Shown here: positions 1 through 5,720 of the stretch, piece by piece | Position numbering within the stretch: the stretch's first letter is position 1 | Layout: every line of letters begins with the position of its first letter | Source: Elusimicrobia bacterium RIFCSPLOWO2_01_FULL_59_12 | GTDB lineage: Bacteria > Elusimicrobiota > Elusimicrobia > 2-01-FULL-59-12 | Assembly: GCA_001800075.1 (NCBI GenBank) | Contig: MGUR01000043.1 | Coordinates: 1-11,064 of the forward strand | DNA: 11,064 nt | Direction: 5' to 3' | The notes under the pieces: model-generated | Database searches by the model: none | The model's input: the letters and a program-made list of their open reading frames with translations, nothing else | What the model was told of the DNA's origin: nothing | Translations under genes and position numbers: made by a program

Positions 1-81
1 ACATGGATCAACGAGCGCCCAAAAAAAGTGCTCCAGTTCCAGACACCATCAGAGGCCTTCAATGCCATCTGTTGCACTTAA
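1..81 (+). CDS. IS30-family transposase, C-terminal end only (partial at window edge)
   Basis: Frame 1 is open from the window edge to a TAA at 79-81 and encodes 26 residues containing INERPKKVLQFQTPSEAF. This matches the pattern at the C-terminus of IS30-family DDE transposases, where a conserved 'N-x-RPRK-x-L-x-(F/Y)-x-TP-x-E-x-F' stretch follows the catalytic glutamate. The rest of the gene, including the DDE triad, lies outside the window, so whether the element is intact cannot be judged. It is convergent with the secreted-protein gene ending at 127. The IS end, with its terminal inverted repeat, should fall in the 46 bases between the two genes. I could not identify it without the other end for comparison. 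The family call rests on one short motif. Confidence 0.66.
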   Translation, partial: TWINERPKKVLQFQTPSEAFNAICCT

Positions 82-126
82 TGGTTGAATTCACCCGTGG
101 AACCAGGGTCGCATGGGCTTGATGCG
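82..126. mobile_element. Probable right end of the IS30-like element
   Basis: This is the short non-coding stretch between the transposase stop and the convergent secreted-protein stop. IS30-type elements usually end a few tens of bases after the transposase stop, so the terminal inverted repeat is expected here. The imperfect palindrome ACCC-g-TGG-aa-CCA-GGGT at 93-109 is the only secondary structure I can see. It has no T-tract on either strand, so it is a poor terminator candidate. Assignment to the IS is inference from position. Confidence 0.35.
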
Positions 127-1158
127 TCAGGTGCCAGGGACGGCCGTGGAGACGCTGACGGCCCACGACGGGCTGGCGGTTACGTCTTCCCATATATTCC
201 GGGCGGCGACGCGGAGCTGGACGCGGCCAGGGGGAAGCCTGGCAGGGTCAAATGAAAAGATGTAGGGTGTTTTCCAGAGAGGGCGCCCCATCTTGACCCA
301 ACCCTGTGAATCCGTCGAAAAAAACTCGAGCCAGGCGCTTTCAATTGACTCCCCCTCCACGTTGGCTGTAACGGCCGGCCTGGGACGGTCTGATGCGCGG
401 TGTGTCCATTCGATGATCTGAATCTTGACGGGATGGCTCGGACCCTTGGGGATCAGCTTGAGGGCCATAGCGGGTTGAAAGTATGAAATGGGAGCTCCCG
501 GGTCAGCCCCGGGGGTGCGCGGGGGCGCGCCGCGGATGTCGCGCGTCAGCCAGGTGTCCTGCTCTTTTCCTCCCCACGCCGCCGCCAAGACGGGGCTTGA
601 AGAAATGCTGAGAAATTCAGGCGTGGGCGACCAGAGCGCAAGGTAATTATTTCCTGGGCGGTTGACGGCCTGAAGCGGAATTTCCGTCCAGAACCACTGG
701 GCTTCCCCCGTTCCTTCCACCGCGCTTTCAGCGTCTCCTTCCAAAGGAATGTCTGCTGTTGTCGTCAACAAGTAACTGCGATCCTTCCGCCAGGCGTTGG
801 TTGAGGAAATGGCCATGTAAACCGAACCGGGGATCGGTTTTTTGTCCCAAACATTAGTGGGGTTAAAAGTCAATTTCATCCGGCCCAGCTTGGCGCCCAG
901 GTAAGCGCGCTGATAGTCGCCCGGAGGCACCGCCGGCAGTTTCTTGACCCAGCAGGTGTTGTACCCCACATACCAATTACCATCCCAGCCGTTGTTGGCA
1001 AAAAGGCTGTAATCATTCGCGTTCGGCACGCTGGCGACGAAGACGGGGTAGTCGTTGGAAGGCGTGCCGGCGAAAATCCGCTGAGGGGCATACCCTGCAA
1101 AATGGAAAACGCAAAGCGCTAAACAAAAAACTGTCATTTTGCATTCTGCATTCCGCAT
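127..1158 (-). CDS. Secreted protein of unknown function, last gene of the parAB operon
   Basis: I do not recognise this 343-residue protein. A hydrophobic segment (VFCLALCVFHFAGYA, about residues 10-24) ending near FAG-TPS looks like a signal peptide, so export across the inner membrane is likely. The mature part is rich in Trp, Pro, Gly and Asn. Its last 95 residues (from about 248) have the alternating pattern of an Ig- or fibronectin-like beta-sandwich, with 'RLPPGRVQLRVAARN' near the end. No catalytic motif is visible. The first ATG is 10 bases after the parB stop, which favours co-transcription. An in-frame ATG at residue 8 (1137) sits closer to the hydrophobic core and may be the true start. 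The two are separated by a 7-base repeat that carries an ATG in each unit, and neither start has a clear Shine-Dalgarno sequence. Confidence 0.8.
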   Translation of the reverse strand: MRNAECKMTVFCLALCVFHFAGYAPQRIFAGTPSNDYPVFVASVPNANDYSLFANNGWDGNWYVGYNTCWVKKLPAVPPGDYQRAYLGAKLGRMKLTFNPTNVWDKKPIPGSVYMAISSTNAWRKDRSYLLTTTADIPLEGDAESAVEGTGEAQWFWTEIPLQAVNRPGNNYLALWSPTPEFLSISSSPVLAAAWGGKEQDTWLTRDIRGAPPRTPGADPGAPISYFQPAMALKLIPKGPSHPVKIQIIEWTHRASDRPRPAVTANVEGESIESAWLEFFSTDSQGWVKMGRPLWKTPYIFSFDPARLPPGRVQLRVAARNIWEDVTASPSWAVSVSTAVPGT

Positions 1159-1161
1159 TTT
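1135..1161 (-). repeat. Heptamer tandem repeat of start codons (ATGCRRA, four units)
   Basis: Read on the minus strand, ATG occurs at 1158, 1151, 1144 and 1137, exactly 7 bases apart, in units ATGCGGA, ATGCAGA, ATGCAAA and ATGACAG. Three units add up to 21 bases, so the first and last ATG share a frame and the two middle ones do not. The block forms the start region of the secreted protein and encodes the otherwise unremarkable residues MRNAECKM. Confidence 0.8.
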
Positions 1162-1168
1162 GAATTAA

Positions 1169-2032
1169 TTACGAAGGCTGCGAAACGCGCCGCAGGCGCG
1201 ACACAAGATGGTCAAGGTCCTCCAGCGAATAATACTCCAGCCGGATCCATCCCTTTTTTCCATCGGGGCTGGTGCGCTGCAGTTCAACTTTCCGTGAGAG
1301 CGCGCGCTGGAGGTCGTCTTCCAGGGACTTCACCTCCGGCGATTTTACCGGATGCGCGGCGCCGCGTGTATGACCCCGCACGGCCACCTGCTTGTGATCG
1401 CGCACCGCTTGTTCGAGAGCGCGCACCGAGAGATTTTCGTCAAGGATCCGCCGGAACAGCGCCCTTTGAGCGGCGAGATCGTCCAGCGCGGCCAGCGAGC
1501 GGCCGTGGCTGGCCGAAATTTTTCCCTCAGAAAGGGCGGACTGCATCTCCGCCGGAAGGCTGAGCAGCCTGAGCGTGTTGGCGATCACCGCGCGGTCTTT
1601 CCCCATCACGACGGCGATCGCTTCCTGGGTCATGAGGAATTCAGTGACCAGACGCGCGTACCCTCGCGCCTGTTCGAGCGGGCTCAGGTCTTCCCGCTGG
1701 ATGTTTTCGATCATCGCCATCTGAAACCGCTCCTGCTCCGGAGCCGACTTGATCACGGCGGGGATGCTCGTTAAGCCCGCCCGCTTGGCCGCCCGCCAGC
1801 GTCTTTCGCCGACGATGATTTCATACGTCCCGTCCGAAAGCGGAGCGACGAGAATGGGCTGCAGCACGCCGCGCTGCGCGATGGACTCCGACAGCTCTTG
1901 TAAAGCGCCATCGGCGATGACGTGCCGCGGTTGTTTCGGATTAGGCTTGATGCGGTCGAGCGGAATTTCCGTCACGGCCGCCGTTTCTTCAGAAATGAGC
2001 GCGTCCAATCCTTTTCCAAGCGCGGTTCTCAT
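1169..2032 (-). CDS. parB: ParB/Spo0J chromosome-partitioning protein (CTP-dependent DNA clamp)
   Basis: ParB binds parS, loads onto DNA as a CTP-dependent sliding clamp, spreads to form the centromere complex and stimulates ParA ATPase. The 287 residues show the full layout. An N-terminal ParA-contacting motif LGKGLDALI lies at 5-13. The CTP-binding N-domain carries GERRWR at 75-80 and ENIQRE at 109-114, followed by LSPLEQA. The parS-binding helix-turn-helix is around 133-157 (MTQEAIAVVMGKDRAVIANTLRLL region), and a C-terminal dimerisation domain runs from about 232 to 287. Length is normal for chromosomal ParB. The ATG overlaps the parA stop as ATGA (2029-2032), preceded by a strong AGGAGG at 2045-2040 with 7-base spacing, so the start is well supported. 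A matching parS site lies 850 bp upstream. Confidence 0.97.
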   Translation of the reverse strand: MRTALGKGLDALISEETAAVTEIPLDRIKPNPKQPRHVIADGALQELSESIAQRGVLQPILVAPLSDGTYEIIVGERRWRAAKRAGLTSIPAVIKSAPEQERFQMAMIENIQREDLSPLEQARGYARLVTEFLMTQEAIAVVMGKDRAVIANTLRLLSLPAEMQSALSEGKISASHGRSLAALDDLAAQRALFRRILDENLSVRALEQAVRDHKQVAVRGHTRGAAHPVKSPEVKSLEDDLQRALSRKVELQRTSPDGKKGWIRLEYYSLEDLDHLVSRLRRVSQPS

Positions 2033-2880
2033 GGAGCGACCTCCTGTTTGATCTCAGTTAACAAGGCGTCCGCCACAGCGGCATGAGCGGAATCGCCCGG
2101 AACGGGCGCTGTTGGATTCCGGGCGAGAAACTCCCGCGCCAGCTTCTCATAGGCTTCCGCTCCCTTTGATGCGCTGTCATAGGCCAGAATCGGCTTCCCG
2201 TGGCTTGGAGCTTCGGCCAGGCGAATATTTCGTGGTATGACGGTCCCGTACACCTTGTCCTTTAGAAACTTACGGACTTCTTCAATGACCTGGAGAGTCA
2301 GGTTGACCCGTTGGTCCACCAACGAAAATATAAGCCCCTCGATTTGCAGTTCTCTGTTCAAATTTTGCTTTACCAGGCTTATCGTTTTGTATAGTTGCGC
2401 AAGCCCTTCAAGGGCATAATATTCACACTGCATGGGGATTAATACGCTGTTTGAAGCCGTCAAAGCGTTAAGCGTCAGTAATCCAAGCGAAGGAGGCGTA
2501 TCAATAAATATAAAATCGTATCTATTTGTAGAAGTGATATCAGTAAGTGCTCTAGCTAGGGCATGTTCTCGCTTTTCGGAATTTACAAGTTCAATCTCAG
2601 CGCCGACAAGCGAGATGTCTGATGGTGCAACAAAAAGACCATCAAACGGCGAATTAAGTACAACGTCCTCAATTTTTGCGGCACCGATGAGTACGTTGTA
2701 GATACTATCCCGTACGCTCGTTTTATCAATACCACATCCAGATGTCGCATTGGACTGCGGGTCAAGATCAATGAGAAGCGTCTTTTTCCCGAATTTGGCT
2801 AGGTATGCAGCCAGGTTGACGGCCGTTGTCGTCTTTGCGACCCCACCCTTTTGATTGGCGATTGCTATGATTTTAGACAT
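2029..2880 (-). CDS. parA: ParA/Soj chromosome-partitioning ATPase
   Basis: ParA is a MinD-like P-loop ATPase that binds nucleoid DNA non-specifically and moves ParB-parS complexes apart. The 283 residues from MSKIIAIANQ carry the deviant Walker A motif KGGVAKTT (11-18, with the signature lysine), the A' motif LLIDLDPQ (35-42) and Walker B FIFIDTPPSLG (123-133). The conserved stretch VIPRNIRLAEAPSHGKPI (214-231) is also present. The alanine in KGGVAKTT replaces the more common glycine but occurs in known ParAs. The frame continues 33 codons upstream (to 2979), but that part lies inside the rhomboid gene, and homology begins at the ATG at 2880. Instead of a Shine-Dalgarno, parS directly precedes this ATG. 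The rhomboid TGA ends 4 bases before it, so translational coupling is probable. The 3' third (2029 to about 2330) is much GC-richer than the 5' part. Confidence 0.97.
   Translation of the reverse strand: MSKIIAIANQKGGVAKTTTAVNLAAYLAKFGKKTLLIDLDPQSNATSGCGIDKTSVRDSIYNVLIGAAKIEDVVLNSPFDGLFVAPSDISLVGAEIELVNSEKREHALARALTDITSTNRYDFIFIDTPPSLGLLTLNALTASNSVLIPMQCEYYALEGLAQLYKTISLVKQNLNRELQIEGLIFSLVDQRVNLTLQVIEEVRKFLKDKVYGTVIPRNIRLAEAPSHGKPILAYDSASKGAEAYEKLAREFLARNPTAPVPGDSAHAAVADALLTEIKQEVAP
2040..2045 (-). promoter_or_regulatory. Ribosome binding site of parB
   Basis: AGGAGG on the minus strand, 7 bases before the parB ATG and lying within the last codons of parA. It fixes the parB start. It contrasts with parA, which has no comparable site. 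Confidence 0.85.
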
Positions 2881-2896
2881 TGTTTCACGTGAAACG
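2881..2896. promoter_or_regulatory. parS centromere site (ParB-binding palindrome)
   Basis: TGTTTCACGTGAAACG matches the widely conserved 16-bp parS consensus TGTTTCACGTGAAACA at 15 of 16 positions, including the full palindromic core GTTTCACGTGAAAC (2882-2895). It sits directly against the parA ATG and contains the rhomboid stop codon (TGA read on the minus strand at 2887-2885). Presence beside parAB makes it the nucleation point for ParB here. Bound ParB could also repress or modulate parAB transcription, which is inference. No second copy was seen in the window. Confidence 0.95.
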
Positions 2897-3583
2897 TAAA
2901 TTGTCCCGTCTTTTGCCTGTACGCTTAGAACGAGCGAATGCCGGTCCCAACAAGAGTCCACCCACAAAACCGGAAGCATGCGCCCACCATGCCACTCCGC
3001 CTACGTCTTGCATTGTCCGCACGCCTAGTGAGGCCGTTCCTTGAATCGCCTGCATCAAAAACCATAATCCAAGAAAAATAAACGCAGGAACCTCAACAAT
3101 CCTAGAAAATATACCAAATGGAATCAATGTCATCACCTTGGCATAGGGATGGTAAAAGAAATAAGCGCCAAGGACGCCAGCAATAGCGCCGGACGCACCC
3201 AAAAGAGGCAATTTACTGGAGGATGAGAGGTAAACCTGAATTACGTTAGCCGAGACCCCTATCAGAAGGTAGAAGACAAGGTAGCGGTAGTGGCCCATTC
3301 TATCTTCGACGTTATCGCCGAAAATGTGGAGAAAGAGCATGTTTCCAATAATATGCATCCATCCACCGTGCAGAAAGGCGGCGGTGAACAATGTTGTCCA
3401 ATGCGACGCAGGATCCGCCAAAAACATCGACGGAACGACAGCCCATCGGCTGATAAATTCCTGCAGCGCTGTCGGGGTGTTAAATCTGGCCTCAATAAAA
3501 AATATGTAACAGTTAAGGAGAATTAGGACCCAATTCACGACAGGCTTTGTTTGCGACGAAATATTATCGCGGAGGGGAATCAT
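2885..3583 (-). CDS. Rhomboid-family intramembrane serine protease (MEROPS S54)
   Basis: The 232-residue protein has about six membrane segments and the complete rhomboid catalytic signature. The nucleophile Ser131 lies in GASGAIAGV (129-137) and the catalytic His202 in AHASGFVGG (201-209). The conserved HGGWMHIIGN block (72-81) supplies the oxyanion-side His and Asn. The WR-type L1 loop is short. Rhomboids cut transmembrane substrates within the bilayer; the substrate here is unknown. The N-terminus MIPLRDN is typical of this bacterial subgroup and supports the start. Its ATG overlaps the rsmG stop as ATGA (3580-3583). Its stop codon lies inside parS, so the extreme C-terminus (basic, KRTGKRRDNLRFT) is partly encoded by the centromere palindrome. 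A role in segregation is not implied by the family. Confidence 0.93.
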   Translation of the reverse strand: MIPLRDNISSQTKPVVNWVLILLNCYIFFIEARFNTPTALQEFISRWAVVPSMFLADPASHWTTLFTAAFLHGGWMHIIGNMLFLHIFGDNVEDRMGHYRYLVFYLLIGVSANVIQVYLSSSSKLPLLGASGAIAGVLGAYFFYHPYAKVMTLIPFGIFSRIVEVPAFIFLGLWFLMQAIQGTASLGVRTMQDVGGVAWWAHASGFVGGLLLGPAFARSKRTGKRRDNLRFT

Positions 3584-4290
3584 CCAAGCAGGGGCCGTTT
3601 CGTTGGGGTGCCGACTTTTCTAGGATACGTCTCCGGAGTATCGTTGATTTTTAAAAACGTCAATGCGGTGTAGTTGACGATTTTATTTAACGAGTAAGGC
3701 TTCGAATCTTGCAGCGCGGCTCCGAGTTCATTCAGCGCCCGTTGAGAACGAAGGAGTTCAGTCTGATAAGTATATCCGTGTGGAATAATTAATAATCCAT
3801 CGCGTTTTAAAAACGGGACACTTAATTCCAAAGCCGTTGGAAGTTTCCCGAGCGCGCGTGAAAAAGCCAAATCGAATTGGCCCCTGAATTTGGGGTGATG
3901 TCCCAGAATCTCTGCGCGACCGGGCAGTACGATCGCATTTTCAATTTTATTAGATTTGCAGAACATATCTAGAAATCCAGTCTTTTTATTACTCGCATCT
4001 AATAAATAAACGGACCAGCCTGGAAGCGCGATCGCTATGGGTATGCCGGGGACACCATTGCCGCTTCCAATATCAATCACTCTAAGAGTTGCATCAAGCA
4101 GATTCTTGGGTAAGAAAGTCAGCAATTTTAACGCATCAAGAACATGACGTTCCCAGAATTCAGCCGGATCGCGGGTCGCGGTCAATCCAAGAGAGGCGGG
4201 CGCCGCGAGCACAGCATTCACATACTTTTCAAGCAGGTCTTTTTGCGATCCCGGAAGCGAACCGGGTTGACTGGAGGCATTCAAATTCAT
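3580..4290 (-). CDS. rsmG: RsmG (GidB), 16S rRNA m7G527 methyltransferase
   Basis: RsmG uses S-adenosylmethionine to methylate N7 of G527 in the 530 loop of 16S rRNA; its loss is known to give low-level streptomycin resistance. The 236 residues show the family pattern: FWERHVLDAL (45-54), SAM motif I VIDIGSGNGVPGIPIAI (71-87), LLDASNKKTGFL (96-107), GRAE (124-127), the SRALGKL block (144-150) and a C-terminal YPRKVGTPTKRPL tail. Length is slightly above average because of a polar N-terminal extension. A TTG codon directly before the ATG (4293) could also initiate, adding one residue. A sigma-70-like promoter ends only 9 bases before the ATG. Gene order rsmG-(rhomboid)-parA-parB matches the classical gidB-soj-spo0J neighbourhood, with the protease inserted. 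The usual upstream neighbour mnmG (gidA) is absent. Confidence 0.95.
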   Translation of the reverse strand: MNLNASSQPGSLPGSQKDLLEKYVNAVLAAPASLGLTATRDPAEFWERHVLDALKLLTFLPKNLLDATLRVIDIGSGNGVPGIPIAIALPGWSVYLLDASNKKTGFLDMFCKSNKIENAIVLPGRAEILGHHPKFRGQFDLAFSRALGKLPTALELSVPFLKRDGLLIIPHGYTYQTELLRSQRALNELGAALQDSKPYSLNKIVNYTALTFLKINDTPETYPRKVGTPTKRPLLG

Positions 4291-4299
4291 CAAATTCGA

Positions 4300-4328
4300 A
4301 TTTTACCTAAGATCGCGCGTTGACACAA
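4300..4328 (-). promoter_or_regulatory. Candidate sigma-70 promoter of the rsmG-parAB operon
   Basis: On the minus strand, TTGTGT (4328-4323, 3 of 6 to the -35 consensus) is followed after exactly 17 bases by TAAAAT (4305-4300, 5 of 6 to the -10). Only 9 bases separate the -10 from the rsmG ATG, so transcription would begin within a few bases of the start codon, giving a leaderless or nearly leaderless mRNA. This agrees with the lack of a well-placed Shine-Dalgarno; AGG at 4308-4306 is about 15 bases from the ATG. Prediction by eye only. Confidence 0.5.
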
Positions 4329-4386
4329 AATGACCGCCGAACGCCTGTTGTAGTTCGAGAAGTTGTATGTTAATCTTACTTTTAGA

Positions 4387-5718
4387 ATGAAAGTCTTGCT
4401 AATTAATCCCAGTTGGGATCAATATATCAGTGAAAAAGGGAGACGGATCAACCGTGCTTGGCCGCCTCTTGATCTTTTAAATTGTGCGTCGCTCCTGAAA
4501 CGCGAAGGAATTCAAGCTGATCTGATTGACGCGCGGGCATTCTGGATGGATCCGTCAGAGATCGCAAATAAATGTCAAGAATACGACAAGATATTTGTGA
4601 CTTCCAGCCCCATGGATCGTTGGCAGTGCCCGAATCTTGAACTGGAAGTATTTTTTAAGAGATTGAAACCGATTCAGCATCCTGAGCTTTATGTGATGGG
4701 GGTGCATGGGACTCATTTTCCAGAAAACATTTTGCAAAGCACGCAGGCAAAAGCGGTCATACTGGGGGAACCCGAGTGGACGGTAACGGATGTCGCTCGA
4801 GGGAAGAGTTTGTCTGATATACCCGGGCTGGCGTATCAAGATGGGAACCGCGTGGCCCGAACATCTCCTCGGCCTCTGGGAGATTTATCGCAGCTTCCTG
4901 TGCCGTCCTTTCATTTATTGAATTGGGATGGCTATGGCTATGAATTGATGGGGGATCGCTTTGCGATTTTGGAAACCACACGCGGCTGTCCATTCCCATG
5001 CAATTTCTGCCAACGTGATTTATATGGAGGGCGCGCCTACCGTTATAAAACTCCACAGCAGGTAGCCCAGGAAGTGGAGGCTGTGTTGCGGCATCCGGGC
5101 GCCCGTTGTGGATACTTTATTGATTTGGAGTTTTCACTCAACAGGGAATATACGCTCAAGGTATGCGAAGAGCTCATGCGGTACCGGTCCAAGTGGACAT
5201 GGTGCTGCCAAACACGCGCGGACTCCGTTGATAGGGACCTCCTTGAAGCAATGAGGGCGGCCGGCTGCACTTTGATTCATTATGGGGTCGAGAGCGGCTC
5301 GGAAGAGATTCTGGCAAAAACAGAAAAGAAGATTACCCTGGATCAGATAGCCAAGGGTATCGCTTTAACGAAAGAAGCAGGGATAGCGGCTGCTTGCTTT
5401 TTCATGCTGGGTCTCCCCGGGGAAGCAACGGAAGATCGCAGAAAGACTCTGGAATTTGCGAAAAAGATCAATCCGACCTATGCCTCTTTTCATATTACCA
5501 GCCCCTATCCAGGCACACCGCTCTATGCGTCCCGTTCCTGGAAGCAACTTTACCCGGAAAGTCTCTTGGAAGGGCAGGATCTCAGGGCACTTAAATCGTT
5601 TGAAAAACGCGCCTATCGAGATTACTATTTGCGACTGGGCTACCTCGCCTCCGCTTTAAAGCAAGCGTCTCTGCCTCGACTTGCCAAACAGGCCGCGCTG
5701 TTTTGGCGGCTCATATAG
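4387..5718 (+). CDS. Radical SAM protein with N-terminal B12-binding-type domain
   Basis: The 443 residues from MKVLLINPSW combine a cobalamin-binding-type Rossmann domain (1 to about 160) with a radical SAM barrel (about 190-400). The opening LLINP, PLDLLNCASLLK and the 'LYVMGVHGTHFPENIL' stretch are typical of BchE/hopanoid-type class B enzymes. No base-off DxHxxG motif is seen, as is usual in this class. The 4Fe-4S ligands are Cys201, Cys205 and Cys208 in RGCPFPCNFC. Later motifs are HYGVESGSEEIL and FFMLGLPGE (the GxP region). Such enzymes methylate or rearrange unactivated carbons; the substrate cannot be read from sequence. The frame extends to a TTG at 4363, but homology begins at the ATG. 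It is divergent from rsmG and abuts the glycosyltransferase gene, suggesting joint action on a glycolipid or glycan. That link is inference. Confidence 0.9.
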   Translation: MKVLLINPSWDQYISEKGRRINRAWPPLDLLNCASLLKREGIQADLIDARAFWMDPSEIANKCQEYDKIFVTSSPMDRWQCPNLELEVFFKRLKPIQHPELYVMGVHGTHFPENILQSTQAKAVILGEPEWTVTDVARGKSLSDIPGLAYQDGNRVARTSPRPLGDLSQLPVPSFHLLNWDGYGYELMGDRFAILETTRGCPFPCNFCQRDLYGGRAYRYKTPQQVAQEVEAVLRHPGARCGYFIDLEFSLNREYTLKVCEELMRYRSKWTWCCQTRADSVDRDLLEAMRAAGCTLIHYGVESGSEEILAKTEKKITLDQIAKGIALTKEAGIAAACFFMLGLPGEATEDRRKTLEFAKKINPTYASFHITSPYPGTPLYASRSWKQLYPESLLEGQDLRALKSFEKRAYRDYYLRLGYLASALKQASLPRLAKQAALFWRLI

Positions 5719-5720
5719 CC

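Noticed and set aside
93..109. Hairpin ACCC-g-TGG-aa-CCA-GGGT as a terminator for the minus-strand operon
   Set aside because: The stem is short and bulged, the loop is only two bases, and no T-tract follows on either strand.
1352..1774. Plus-strand open frame of 140 codons opposite parB
   Set aside because: It is the complement of a strongly conserved parB coding region, and the product is Arg/His-rich without a motif.
2881..2979. N-terminal extension of ParA by 33 residues in the same frame
   Set aside because: These codons overlap the rhomboid gene and parS, and ParA family similarity begins at the ATG at 2880.
4320..4325. Perfect -35 hexamer TTGACA on the plus strand upstream of the radical SAM gene
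   Set aside because: No acceptable -10 lies 16-18 bases downstream (4342-4349 reads CGCCTGTT), so I do not call a promoter for the rightward operon.
4294..4386. Possible DnaA-box cluster or origin between rsmG and the radical SAM gene
   Set aside because: I found no TTATCCACA-like repeats or AT-rich unwinding element in this 93-base gap.
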